From Catellicoccus marimammalium (GTDB lineage Bacteria; Bacillota; Bacilli; Lactobacillales; Catellicoccaceae): 64,000 bases of DNA. Location of the stretch: the NCBI RefSeq assembly GCF_965139335.1, contig NZ_CBCSEL010000002.1; one strand, given 5' to 3'. The translations under genes were made by a program, and so were the position numbers. This document shows, piece by piece, positions 25,601 through 34,526 of this stretch. Within the stretch, counting starts at the first letter, position 1, and each line of letters opens with the position of its first letter. Below the pieces are notes generated by a model. It was not told the origin of the DNA, ran no database searches, and saw only the letters and a list, made by a program, of their open reading frames with translations.

Positions 25601-26647
25601 TTATTTTTTCTTTGGGCGGACGAACATCGCATCACCAAAACTAAAGAAACGATATCCTTCTTCTACCGCATGTTGGTAAGCATGTAATACATTTTCTCGC
25701 CCAGCAAATGCACTTACTAGCATTACCAATGTTGATTTTGGTAAATGGAAATTAGTATTAAATGCATCTACTACTTTAAATTCATATCCTGGATAAATAA
25801 AGATATTAGTCCACCCACTATCTGGCTTAATTTCACCATTAAATTTTGTCCCAATCGTTTCTAACGTACGGATGGATGTCGTTCCTACAGCGACAATTTT
25901 TCCTCCTGCATCGCGTACTTCATTTAAGGTTTGTGCTGCTTCTGGTGTCAAACGATAAAATTCGCTATGCATTTCATGGTCTTCTAACTGATCGACACTG
26001 ACAGGACGGAAAGTACCAAGACCTACATGCAAGGTTACATAAACGATTTTTACACCTTTTTCTTCAATTTTTTGCATTAATTCTGGCGTATAATGTAATC
26101 CTGCTGTCGGTGCTGCAGCAGAACCATTTTCTTTCGCATACACCGTTTGGTAACGGTCTTGTTCTTCTAGACGTTCTTTAATGTAAGGAGGTAAAGGCAT
26201 TTCTCCTAATTGTTCTAAAATTTCTAAAAAGACGCCATCATAAGAAAATTCAATCATGCGTCCACCATGTTCTAATTCTTCTACGACAGTAGCTTGTAAT
26301 AGACCATCTCCAAAGTCAATCTTTGTTCCAACTTTTGCACGACGCGCAGGTTTCACCAAAGTTTCCCAAACATTGCCTTCTGTATTATGTAATAATAAAA
26401 CCTCTAGATGTCCACCAGTTTCTGTTTTTACTCCATGTAAACGAGCAGGTAACACACGAGTGTCATTCATTACTAAAGCATCCCCAGGATTTAACTCATC
26501 GATGATGTCATAAAAATGCTTATCTTCTACTGCCCCTGTATTTGGGTCTAATACAAGCATTCTTGATTGGTCACGATTTTCTAAAGGAGTTTGAGCAATC
26601 AATTCATCGGGTAAATAAAAATCAAAATCTTCTGTTGTTAATGTCAT
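25601..26647 (-). CDS. queA: S-adenosylmethionine:tRNA ribosyltransferase-isomerase
   Basis: Adds the cyclopentenediol moiety from SAM to preQ1-tRNA, the step after Tgt. The 348-residue protein has DFDFYLPDELIAQTPL at the start, LVMNDTRVLPARLHG, the AAPTAGLHYT motif and the C-terminal FFSFGDAM. ATG 26645-26647 has an AAGGTG site 6 bases upstream; a GTG 9 bases earlier overlaps that site and is rejected. It follows a small unknown gene by 14 bases. Confidence 0.96.
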   Translation of the reverse strand: MTLTTEDFDFYLPDELIAQTPLENRDQSRMLVLDPNTGAVEDKHFYDIIDELNPGDALVMNDTRVLPARLHGVKTETGGHLEVLLLHNTEGNVWETLVKPARRAKVGTKIDFGDGLLQATVVEELEHGGRMIEFSYDGVFLEILEQLGEMPLPPYIKERLEEQDRYQTVYAKENGSAAAPTAGLHYTPELMQKIEEKGVKIVYVTLHVGLGTFRPVSVDQLEDHEMHSEFYRLTPEAAQTLNEVRDAGGKIVAVGTTSIRTLETIGTKFNGEIKPDSGWTNIFIYPGYEFKVVDAFNTNFHLPKSTLVMLVSAFAGRENVLHAYQHAVEEGYRFFSFGDAMFVRPKKK

Positions 26648-26661
26648 CAAGCGCACCTTCC

Positions 26662-26940
26662 TTAATTTTGTACTAATAAGTTCACATCTAAGTGAGCATA
26701 GGCCATGACTACTTTATCATATAAGACTTGTACGCCTTCTAAATCAAAGTCAAATACTTCAAATTCACCATATAAAGATGCTTGTTCTACAGTATCAAAA
26801 GTTAAAAACATACCGACACGGTCTACTTTACCTTCCATATCGACTTGTGCAGATAAAATAATTCCTGCGACATCTTCATAAGCAGTGACAGTATCACAAA
26901 TATCTTCCATTAATAAATCTACATTAATTTTTTTTGTCAT
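26662..26940 (-). CDS. Small acidic protein of unknown function
   Basis: A 92-residue soluble protein beginning MTKKINVDLLMEDICD, with net negative charge, no membrane helix and no metal motif that I recognise. The alternating hydrophobic pattern (VAGIILSAQVDMEG..., VGMFLTFDTVEQA) suggests an alpha/beta fold. The ATG at 26938-26940 has a GGAG site; an upstream TTG is less likely. It has its own extended -10 promoter and probably shares the transcript with queA. Function not known. Confidence 0.75.
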   Translation of the reverse strand: MTKKINVDLLMEDICDTVTAYEDVAGIILSAQVDMEGKVDRVGMFLTFDTVEQASLYGEFEVFDFDLEGVQVLYDKVVMAYAHLDVNLLVQN

Positions 26941-26976
26941 CTTCAATCTCCTTTTCTTCTGTAAATCATTATGTTC

Positions 26977-26985
26977 ATTATATCA
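26977..26985 (-). promoter_or_regulatory. Promoter upstream of the small acidic gene and queA
   Basis: Extended -10 TGA-TATAAT on the minus strand, 37 bases before the ATG, just after the terminator of the preceding gene. Confidence 0.6.
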
Positions 26986-27016
26986 TTATGGAAACTAAGG
27001 GGCAAAAGACAAAAAA

Positions 27017-27040
27017 AGAGCCCAGAACCATCTGGACTCT
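27017..27040 (-). terminator. Terminator after the coiled-coil gene
   Basis: Ten-position stem (AGAGcCCAGA/TCTGGaCTCT, one mismatch) followed by seven Ts on the minus strand. Confidence 0.9.
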
Positions 27041-27053
27041 TCCTTTTATTCTA

Positions 27054-27236
27054 TTAAGCTAAACGATCGATAGCTTCTTGTAATCCTTCGATTTCACCTT
27101 TTAAATGTTCGATTTGCATTTCGTTTTCAACGTAGTTAATACCGTTTCCTAACTCTTCTTGACGACGATCTGCTAAACGATCCATTTCTTTTTTCGCTTC
27201 AGCCACCAATGTTTCTAATTCTTTTTTCAATTCCAT
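27054..27236 (-). CDS. Small coiled-coil protein of unknown function
   Basis: A 60-residue, highly charged protein (MELKKELETLVAEAKKEM...) with heptad-like leucines and isoleucines over nearly its whole length, so it is probably one or two amphipathic helices. It has a strong promoter, a GGAGAG site and a strong terminator, which together make a free-standing gene. No cysteine or membrane segment. I do not recognise the family. Confidence 0.75.
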   Translation of the reverse strand: MELKKELETLVAEAKKEMDRLADRRQEELGNGINYVENEMQIEHLKGEIEGLQEAIDRLA

Positions 27237-27269
27237 TTTAAATCTCTCCTTTTCATTTCTTACATTTTT

Positions 27270-27298
27270 ATTATAAGAAACTCCCTTGAAAAATTCAA
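27270..27298 (-). promoter_or_regulatory. Strong promoter of the coiled-coil gene
   Basis: On the minus strand: -35 TTGAAT (27293-27298), exactly 17 bases, -10 TATAAT (27270-27275). It starts 4 bases downstream of the ruvB stop. Confidence 0.8.
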
Positions 27299-27301
27299 AA
27301 A

Positions 27302-28303
27302 TTATGCTTCCTCAGGAAAAGGATAACCAAAATGTTCATAGCTCTTTCTTGTCGCAATTCTTCCTCGAGGCGTACGTTGTAAAAATCCTTGTTGTAAAAG
27401 ATAAGGCTCATACATATCTTCCAAGGTTTCATACTCTTCGCTAATATTCATCGCTAGCGTCTTCATCCCCACTGGACCCCCATGATAATCTTCAATCAAC
27501 GTTTTTAATAACTGTTGGTCGGTCGCATCTAATCCTGCTTCATCAATGCCCAATAAAGATAAAGAAGATTGTGTCATTTCTTCTGTAATCATCCCATCGC
27601 CTCGAATTAGTGCATAATCACGCACTCGTTTCAATAAACGATTGGCGATACGAGGGGTGCCACGGGAGCGACACGCTAATGCTTTTGCGCCTGGAAAATC
27701 AATTTCTGTCTCTAAAATCGCTGCTGAACGGAATAAAATCGTAGCTAGTTCTTCTTCACTATAGTATTCCATATGCCCTAAAATACCAAAACGAGCGCGT
27801 AAAGGAGCAGAAAGCATTCCTGCTCTTGTAGTCGCTCCCACTAAGGTAAAAGGAGGCACAGGAAAACGAATCGGATGACTCATTTCTCCTTGCCCTGCAA
27901 TAATATCGACATAGTAGTCTTCCATTGCAGTATATAGCATTTCTTCGACTAATTTAGGTAAACGATGAATTTCATCAATAAACAACACATCTCCTGGTTG
28001 TAGCTCATTTAATAGAGAAACTAAATCGCCAGATTTTTCAATCGCTGGACCGCTGGTTGCTTGGAAACCTACTCCTAATTCATTGGCAATAATATTGGCC
28101 ATCGTAGTTTTCCCTAATCCTGGAGGTCCATAAAGCAGCACGTGATCAAGGGGCTCATCTCGATGTTTTGCGGCCGCAATATAGATTTCTAATTCCTCTT
28201 TTAATTTTTCTTGTCCGATATATTCTTGGAAAGATAAAGGACGAATACTTTTTTCTTCTCCATCTTCTATCGACCAATCTTGAGTGACTAATCGTTCATC
28301 CAT
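27302..28303 (-). CDS. ruvB: Holliday junction branch migration helicase RuvB
   Basis: Hexameric AAA+ motor of the RuvAB complex. The 333-residue protein has Walker A GPPGLGKTT, Walker B DEIHRL, the GATTRAG sensor and the C-terminal winged helix with QRTPRGR. Its ATG overlaps the ruvA stop by one base. It ends the ymdB-ricA-mutS-mutL-ruvA-ruvB run; no clear terminator follows. Confidence 0.97.
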   Translation of the reverse strand: MDERLVTQDWSIEDGEEKSIRPLSFQEYIGQEKLKEELEIYIAAAKHRDEPLDHVLLYGPPGLGKTTMANIIANELGVGFQATSGPAIEKSGDLVSLLNELQPGDVLFIDEIHRLPKLVEEMLYTAMEDYYVDIIAGQGEMSHPIRFPVPPFTLVGATTRAGMLSAPLRARFGILGHMEYYSEEELATILFRSAAILETEIDFPGAKALACRSRGTPRIANRLLKRVRDYALIRGDGMITEEMTQSSLSLLGIDEAGLDATDQQLLKTLIEDYHGGPVGMKTLAMNISEEYETLEDMYEPYLLQQGFLQRTPRGRIATRKSYEHFGYPFPEEA

Positions 28304-28878
28304 TAGCGTTCAACCATTAAACGAAGCGCTTGACTGATGCAAGCTTGAACATCAGTAAACGTCTCATCCTTCATTTTCTTCATTACACGAGCCACTTCTT
28401 TTTCACTATATCCCAAAGCTTGTAACGCACTCGTTGCTTCTTCTACTACAGGAGAAGCACTGACCGGTGCTTTAACTTCTTCTTTTGGTAATAACTTGCC
28501 ATTCAAGTCTAAAATCATTTGTTGGGCTGTTTTTTTACCTACTCCTGGGAAACGGGTCAAATAAGTAATATTTTCTTCTTCCAAGGCAGCGACTAATCCA
28601 TTTAAATCCCCAAAAGCCATAATCGCTAAGGCACTTTTGGGCCCAATTCCTGATACTTGTAATAAAGCTTGGAAAATTTCTTTTTCTTCTTTTTGTAAAA
28701 AGCCATAAAGCGTATGGCTGTCTTCACGCACAATCATCTCAATATAGATTTGTACTGCTTCTTCTTGATGAAAAGAATACGGATTTGGGACTAAAATTTT
28801 ATAGCCAATCCCTTGAGTTTCAACAACGATATACCCAGGAGTAATCATTGTTACTGTTCCTTTAATATATTCGTACAT
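28303..28878 (-). CDS. ruvA: Holliday junction binding protein RuvA
   Basis: Binds four-way junctions and recruits RuvB. The 191-residue protein starts MYEYIKGTVTMITPGYIVVE (OB domain), has two helix-hairpin-helix elements (LLQVSGIGPKSALAIM and FPGVGKKTAQQMI) and the C-terminal RuvB-binding domain (EATSALQALGYSEKEV). A longer reading overlaps mutL, but the GAGGAG site just before 28878 fixes the start. It begins 10 bases after the mutL stop. Confidence 0.97.
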   Translation of the reverse strand: MYEYIKGTVTMITPGYIVVETQGIGYKILVPNPYSFHQEEAVQIYIEMIVREDSHTLYGFLQKEEKEIFQALLQVSGIGPKSALAIMAFGDLNGLVAALEEENITYLTRFPGVGKKTAQQMILDLNGKLLPKEEVKAPVSASPVVEEATSALQALGYSEKEVARVMKKMKDETFTDVQACISQALRLMVER

Positions 28879-28888
28879 AATTTCTCCT

Positions 28889-30748
28889 CTAATCTTGAAT
28901 TCGTTTAAATAAGCGTTCGATATCATAAGGTCGTAAATGAACCATGACCGGACGACCATGTGGACAATGATACGGTTCTTCACATTCATTTAATTGTTCA
29001 ATTAATAATCGTGCTTCCGCTTCACTTAGCGCATGGTTCGCTTTAATAGACCCTTTACAACTCATCATAATCGCTGTGTCTTCGCGTAATTTTTCAACGG
29101 TCCAGTCTTTGCCATTAATTACAGAAAAAATCAATTCATCGATGAAATTGGCCTCTTCTTTTTGCATCCATTGTGGAATTTCGCGTAAGATCCATTTTCC
29201 TTCGCCAAAAGGTTCCAAACTTAGACCAACGGATGCTAATATTTCTTTTCGTTCCTCTAACTGATAACTTTCAGCTAAAGAACAAGTAAACATATGTGGA
29301 ATCATTAATTGTTGCTTTTCTTGTCCCCAGTTGACAATTGCTTTGCGATAATATTCATATTTGATTCGCTCTTGAGCAGCGTGTTGGTCAATGATATAAA
29401 GTCCATCTTCTCCTTGTGCAAATAAATAAGTACCGTGCAATTGCCCAAAGTATTCCATTTTTGGTAAAGATAAAACCACTTCTTCTTTTTCTTTAATAGA
29501 AGATACAGGAGCTTCTTTTACACTTTCGTTGTGCACTTCTTTCACTTCTTCTGTATCGTCTTCTACATCAGATTCTAAAGGAAGTATTTCCTCTTTCCAA
29601 GAAGGAGTGGAAAATACAGGAGCCTCTTCCACTCGTTCTTCTTTTGGATGGGTATCTTCTGGCAGTGCCCACTCCTCTTCAATTGCTTTAGCAGCTTCTT
29701 GAATTGCCTGTTGATTTCGATATTCTCCAGAAAGAGTAGGAATTTGTTCTTGTTGACGTAAAAAACGTGCAATCTCTTCTTCTACAAACTCTGCACAACG
29801 CTCTTCTTTGCTAAAACGCACTTCCTTTTTTGTCGGATGCACATTGACATCGAGCAATTGCGGGTCTGTTTGGATACGTAAAACTCCTAATGGATAGCGT
29901 TGAATCATCAATGTTTTTCCGTATCCAGCTAATACTCCACGCAATAGCGCTGGGTTTGTTACTACTCGTCCATTCAAAACAAAAACTAAGTTTCGTTTAT
30001 CTGCCCGTGTTTCACTAGGCAAGGTCAAAAAGCAATCCATAGTGAATTCATAATTTTCAGCATGAATTTCAAAGCCTTGGCGCATCATTGCTGGACCATA
30101 GATTGCGCCCATAATTTGATCCCATTTGCTATTTCCTGCCGTGCGGAATAATACTTTTTGTTTTCCATCCCCAAAACACTCAACAAGACGAAACTGAATT
30201 TCTGGATGAGCAAAGGAAAACTGATGCATTAATTGTAATATATGAGATTTTTCTGTTCGTTCGCTTTTCAAGTGTTTTAAACGAGCAGGAGTATTAAAGA
30301 AAAGATTTTCAACTGTAACTTTTGTCCCTGGACGGGCTGCGGCACTTTTTTCTTCTAATACTTTTCCGCCTTCAATGACAATCTCTTTTCCTTCTGTCGC
30401 TCCTCTTTCTGTTGATTGTAACGTTACTTTCGCTACAGAAGCAATCGAAGGCAAAGCTTCTCCTCGAAAGCCTAGGGTTTTAATTCGAAAAAGGTCAGTC
30501 TCATCTTTAATTTTACTTGTCGCATGACGATGAAATGCCAGTTCTACTTCTGAGGCAGGAATCCCTTCGCCATTATCGATAACTGTCATAAATGCGAGTC
30601 CTGCTTGTTGGAACTGAACTTCAATTTGAGTACTTTTAGCATCAATCGCATTTTCGACTAATTCTTTAATAACAGAAGAAGGACGTTCAATCACTTCTCC
30701 AGCCGCAATTTGGTTACATAGTTGTTCAGTTAATTCTTGAATTGCCAT
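28889..30748 (-). CDS. mutL: DNA mismatch repair endonuclease MutL
   Basis: Partner of MutS. The 619-residue protein has the GHKL ATPase motifs (ELVENAIDAKS, DNGEGI, TLGFRGEALPSI), an acidic variable linker (about 350-450) and a C-terminal nuclease domain with DQHAAQERIKYE and CPHGRP, as in methyl-independent MutL endonucleases. The ATG overlaps the mutS stop by one base (TAATG), so translation is coupled. A longer upstream reading inside mutS is rejected. Confidence 0.97.
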   Translation of the reverse strand: MAIQELTEQLCNQIAAGEVIERPSSVIKELVENAIDAKSTQIEVQFQQAGLAFMTVIDNGEGIPASEVELAFHRHATSKIKDETDLFRIKTLGFRGEALPSIASVAKVTLQSTERGATEGKEIVIEGGKVLEEKSAAARPGTKVTVENLFFNTPARLKHLKSERTEKSHILQLMHQFSFAHPEIQFRLVECFGDGKQKVLFRTAGNSKWDQIMGAIYGPAMMRQGFEIHAENYEFTMDCFLTLPSETRADKRNLVFVLNGRVVTNPALLRGVLAGYGKTLMIQRYPLGVLRIQTDPQLLDVNVHPTKKEVRFSKEERCAEFVEEEIARFLRQQEQIPTLSGEYRNQQAIQEAAKAIEEEWALPEDTHPKEERVEEAPVFSTPSWKEEILPLESDVEDDTEEVKEVHNESVKEAPVSSIKEKEEVVLSLPKMEYFGQLHGTYLFAQGEDGLYIIDQHAAQERIKYEYYRKAIVNWGQEKQQLMIPHMFTCSLAESYQLEERKEILASVGLSLEPFGEGKWILREIPQWMQKEEANFIDELIFSVINGKDWTVEKLREDTAIMMSCKGSIKANHALSEAEARLLIEQLNECEEPYHCPHGRPVMVHLRPYDIERLFKRIQD

Positions 30749-33354
30749 TAACGTTCTCTCCATTCTTTTTGCCAACGATGCAATAATAGTAATGCATCTA
30801 AAGGAGTCGTTTGCATTAAATCTAATTGTTCTAATTCCTGACAAAAATCAGGTACTTTTTCTTCTTCTTCTTGAAATAAAGAAAGTTGTTCTTCTGCTAC
30901 CATATCGACAGTCGACATGGTGTCTTCCTTAGAACTATCTATGTTTTCCTGTTTTGTTTCTTGAACTGTGTCGACAACAGTAGAAGTCATTTCTTTACTT
31001 TCAAGCTCTTGTAAAATCGCTTCTGCTCGTATCAGTAATTCTTCTGGTAATTGAGCTAAGCGAGCTACTTCAATACCATAAGATTGACTTGCTGCTCCTG
31101 GTTGCATTTTATGTAAAAAGATTAATTGTCCATTTTCTTCTTTCGCACTGACATGAATATTTTTAATCTCTGAAAACTGATCGGCTAACACCGTTAATTC
31201 ATGATAGTGTGTAGAAAATAGAGTTTTCGCTTTTACGCGCTGTTGAATATATTCAATGATAGCTTGAGCGAGTGCCATTCCATCAAAGGTAGCAGTTCCT
31301 CTTCCTAGTTCATCAAACAATAGTAAGCTATCTGGAGTAGCTTTTCTTAGAGCTTCACTAGCTTCCATCATTTCAACCATGAAAGTACTTTTTCCAGAAT
31401 ATAAATCATCCGAAGCCCCAATACGAGTGAAAATTTGGTCAAATAAAGGTAACTTCGCCTGACTTGCTGGAACAAAAGAACCCATTTGTGCCATAATGAC
31501 CGTCAATGCTAATTGACGCATATACGTACTTTTCCCTGACATATTCGGACCTGTGATTAATAATTCGTAAGTATTTTTATCCATCACAATATCATTAGGT
31601 ACGTATTCATTACTTCCCATTACTTTTTCAATGACCGGATGGCGCCCATCAATAATCTTTAATTCATGTTCTTCATTGAACGTTGGACGACAATAGTTGC
31701 GCTCTTCTGCTAGTACAGCAAAAGATTGTAGCACATCTAACGTCGCAATTTCTTCTGCGACACGCTGTAACCATGGACCTTGCGCTTTTACTTTTTCTCT
31801 TAAAGTCACAAATAACTCATATTCTCGTTCAATTCGTTTAGTTTTCGCTTCTAGTAGTACTTTTTCTAAGTCTTTTAACTCAACGGTTGAGAAGCGTTCA
31901 CTATTGGCTAAAGTTTGCTTTTTGATGTAACGCTCATCAGTAATTTGTTTGGCGGCTGCTTTAGAAACCTCAATATAATAACCACTATTATTATTAAACT
32001 TGATGCGTAAATTTTTCACTCCTGTTTTTTCACGCTCTTTGGCTTCTAATTCTAAAATCCACTGCACTCCATTTTCAGTCGCTTCAATATATTGGTCGAG
32101 TGTGGCATCATATCCTTTGCGGATCATGCCTCCTTCTTGTGTTGATAGCGGTAAATCTTCAACTAAGGCTTGTTCTAATTCATCCGTCAATTCCATCAAA
32201 GAAGGAAGATAGCCTTTCCAATGCTTCACCGTAGGAATTTCCATTTCTTCTAGAAGATCAATAATTTCTGGTAAATATTGTAAACTTTGTTTTAATTGTC
32301 CTAATTCTCTAGCATTTACTCGTCCCAATGCGACTTTACTGACTAAACGTTCTAAGTCATAAATTCCTTTAAAGCATTCCACTAAGCGTTGACGCTCAAA
32401 GTAATGGTCCATCAAGATTTGAACCTGTTCTTGGCGAGCTACAATTTCTGCTTTTTTAACGAGTGGACGGTCAATCCAACGTTGTAATTGACGTTTTCCC
32501 ATTGCCGTCTTTGTTTCATTTAATAACCAAAACAGCGTTCCTTCCGCTTTTCCTGTACGGATGGTCTTTTTCAACTCTAAATTGAATTTAGAATAATAAT
32601 CCATTTGTAAATAAAAATCGACTTGGTAATACTGTGCTGGTTGTAAATGATCCAAATTACATTGTTGCGTGTCGGCGACATACCCTAATAAATCCGCGAT
32701 ACATTGGCGTAATTCTGGTCGAACAATGTTTTCTAATAAAGAAGACCAACGACTGATTTCTCCTGCCTCATGGTCAGAAAAAATTAAAGAGAATCGTTCT
32801 TTTAATTTTTCTTCTAAAGACGTAGGCAAGGGGTGTACTCGCACTACTTCTTTTGTTTGGAGTTGTCCACATTCATTGATAACTTCTTCTTCTGTTTCTA
32901 ATTCTGTACACTGTAATTCTCCAGTCCCAAGGTCGACATAGCTTAAGACATACCCTTGGCTACTCGTTTCAATACAAGTTAAGTAGTTATTTTCGCCTCG
33001 TTCTTGGTCAATTTTTGTTCCTGGAGTCACCACTTGGACGATTTCTCGTTTTAGCATTTCTTTTGTATCTTGTGGCGTTTCTACTTGATCACAGATGGCC
33101 ACTTTATATCCTTGATCGACAAGCGTGTCGATATAGCTCTGTACCGAATGATGAGGAACTCCACACATGGGAATTGGATTATCCGTATTTTTGTTTTTCG
33201 CAGTTAAAGTTAGTTCTAGTAATTGAGATGCCTTTTTAGCATCTTCAAAAAACATTTCATAAAAATCCCCCACCCGGAAAAATAAAAACGCATCGGGTTG
33301 TTTTTCTTTTTCCGCAAGATATTGCTGAATCATTGGGGTTTGTTTTTGACTCAT
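30748..33354 (-). CDS. mutS: DNA mismatch recognition protein MutS
   Basis: 868 residues. The mismatch-probing Phe-x-Glu is in FRVGDFYEMFFE near the start; Walker A is GPNMSGKSTYMRQ and Walker B LLFDELGRGTATFDG. The C-terminal tail is acidic with a QLSLFQEEEE clamp-binding-like motif. Its ATG overlaps the ricA stop (ATGA, 4 bases) and its stop overlaps mutL. Confidence 0.97.
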   Translation of the reverse strand: MSQKQTPMIQQYLAEKEKQPDAFLFFRVGDFYEMFFEDAKKASQLLELTLTAKNKNTDNPIPMCGVPHHSVQSYIDTLVDQGYKVAICDQVETPQDTKEMLKREIVQVVTPGTKIDQERGENNYLTCIETSSQGYVLSYVDLGTGELQCTELETEEEVINECGQLQTKEVVRVHPLPTSLEEKLKERFSLIFSDHEAGEISRWSSLLENIVRPELRQCIADLLGYVADTQQCNLDHLQPAQYYQVDFYLQMDYYSKFNLELKKTIRTGKAEGTLFWLLNETKTAMGKRQLQRWIDRPLVKKAEIVARQEQVQILMDHYFERQRLVECFKGIYDLERLVSKVALGRVNARELGQLKQSLQYLPEIIDLLEEMEIPTVKHWKGYLPSLMELTDELEQALVEDLPLSTQEGGMIRKGYDATLDQYIEATENGVQWILELEAKEREKTGVKNLRIKFNNNSGYYIEVSKAAAKQITDERYIKKQTLANSERFSTVELKDLEKVLLEAKTKRIEREYELFVTLREKVKAQGPWLQRVAEEIATLDVLQSFAVLAEERNYCRPTFNEEHELKIIDGRHPVIEKVMGSNEYVPNDIVMDKNTYELLITGPNMSGKSTYMRQLALTVIMAQMGSFVPASQAKLPLFDQIFTRIGASDDLYSGKSTFMVEMMEASEALRKATPDSLLLFDELGRGTATFDGMALAQAIIEYIQQRVKAKTLFSTHYHELTVLADQFSEIKNIHVSAKEENGQLIFLHKMQPGAASQSYGIEVARLAQLPEELLIRAEAILQELESKEMTSTVVDTVQETKQENIDSSKEDTMSTVDMVAEEQLSLFQEEEEKVPDFCQELEQLDLMQTTPLDALLLLHRWQKEWRER

Positions 33355-33692
33355 AATGGTTCCTCCAAGTTTTCTTCTAAACGTTTCGTTAACGCTTGTA
33401 CCAAGTCATTTGCCTCTTGTAGAGCAGCTTGATAGGATTGCACCTCAATCGTTTCTTGTAATCGATTCATTTCTTCATCTGCTTTTTGATGAGCTACTTT
33501 TTTAGCTTCTGGCTTAGCAAAATAATCACTTTGCACGATTTCTTTTTGCCAATGTTCTACTTCTTTTTGTAGCTCGACCACTTCTTCTTCGGCTAAGACT
33601 TCTGCTTTAGCATTTTGGTAATTTTTCACCACTTCATTTTCTTTTAATTGAGCACAAATCACATCTAATGCCTTTTCAATTTCTAATTCCAT
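33351..33692 (-). CDS. ricA: YlbF/YmcA family protein, RicA-like
   Basis: 113-residue helical, highly charged protein of the Com_ylbF family. In Bacillus the ymcA (ricA) gene stands near mutS-mutL and its product joins RicF and RicT to guide RNase Y cleavage. The position between ymdB and mutS favours the RicA member over YlbF. It overlaps ymdB by 10 bases and mutS by 4. Confidence 0.8.
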   Translation of the reverse strand: MELEIEKALDVICAQLKENEVVKNYQNAKAEVLAEEEVVELQKEVEHWQKEIVQSDYFAKPEAKKVAHQKADEEMNRLQETIEVQSYQAALQEANDLVQALTKRLEENLEEPL

Positions 33693-34468
33693 GGTTCTAC
33701 AATCCTTTGTACTTCGATTTTTTTCGCTTGTTTTGTTTTGTCATCAATATCAATCACAGCATAACTTAACACTCGTGTACCTGAGGTTTCCACTTCAAAA
33801 CGTTGTGGTAAATTGGTTAAAAAGCGCTCAATAACTGGTTCTTTTTTCATTCCTAAAATACCATCTTCTGGTCCTGTCATACCCACATCCGTTACATAAG
33901 CGGTCCCTTTTGGTAGACAACGAGCGTCATTGGTTTGGACATGAGTATGTGTACCACAAACTGCAGTTACTCTTCCATCAAAATAATGCGCAAAAGCTTG
34001 TTTTTCGCTTGTTGTTTCAGCATGAAAATCGACAAAAATAATCTCTGCTTCCTTTTCTCTCTCTATTTCTTTTTCCACAGCTAAAAATGGGTCATCTAAA
34101 GGCAACATAAACGTTCTTCCTTGAGCGTTGATGACTTGTACTTTGACACCATTTACGTTCACAACAACACTTCCTTGACCATAAGACACAGGATAATTTA
34201 ATGGGCGCACGATTTTTTTCGCTTCATCAATCCATTCTTTTGTTTCCTTTTGGTCCCAGGCATGGTTTCCTAATGTAACGACATCGGCCCCTTCTTGTAA
34301 TAATTTTTTATAAATGTCCTTGGTAATTCCTCGTCCATTGAGTGCCGCATTTTCCCCATTTACAATCGTCAACTGTGGTCGTAATTCTCGCTTTAGCGCT
34401 CCTAAATGACGTTGAATCATCTCTTGCCCTGGCAGGCCTACCACATCTCCGACAAATAATATTCTCAT
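33683..34468 (-). CDS. ymdB: YmdB-family metallophosphoesterase
   Basis: 261 residues. Metal-binding motifs MRILFVGDVVGLPG, NGENAA, LGNHAWD, FVDFHAET and GTHTHVQT are all present. In Bacillus YmdB is a 2',3'-cyclic nucleotide phosphodiesterase encoded downstream of rny. The ATG at 34468 with AAGGGG is chosen; a longer upstream reading runs into rny and its terminator. First gene of the run into ricA-mutS. Confidence 0.95.
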   Translation of the reverse strand: MRILFVGDVVGLPGQEMIQRHLGALKRELRPQLTIVNGENAALNGRGITKDIYKKLLQEGADVVTLGNHAWDQKETKEWIDEAKKIVRPLNYPVSYGQGSVVVNVNGVKVQVINAQGRTFMLPLDDPFLAVEKEIEREKEAEIIFVDFHAETTSEKQAFAHYFDGRVTAVCGTHTHVQTNDARCLPKGTAYVTDVGMTGPEDGILGMKKEPVIERFLTNLPQRFEVETSGTRVLSYAVIDIDDKTKQAKKIEVQRIVEPWN

Positions 34469-34490
34469 TTTTCTTCCCCTTCTAAATAAA

Positions 34491-34521
34491 AACAGGATTT
34501 TAGAAATTCTAAAATCCTGTT
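34491..34521 (-). terminator. Terminator between rny and ymdB
   Basis: A 15-bp perfect inverted repeat (AACAGGATTTTAGAA and its complement) followed by TTTTATTTA on the minus strand. ymdB starts only about 20 bases beyond, so it must be reached by read-through or an unseen promoter. Confidence 0.85.
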
Positions 34522-34526
34522 CATTT

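Noticed and set aside
30749..30844. In-frame 5' extension of mutL into mutS
   Set aside because: The TAATG overlap and the family start MAIQELTEQLCNQIAAGE place the start at 30748.
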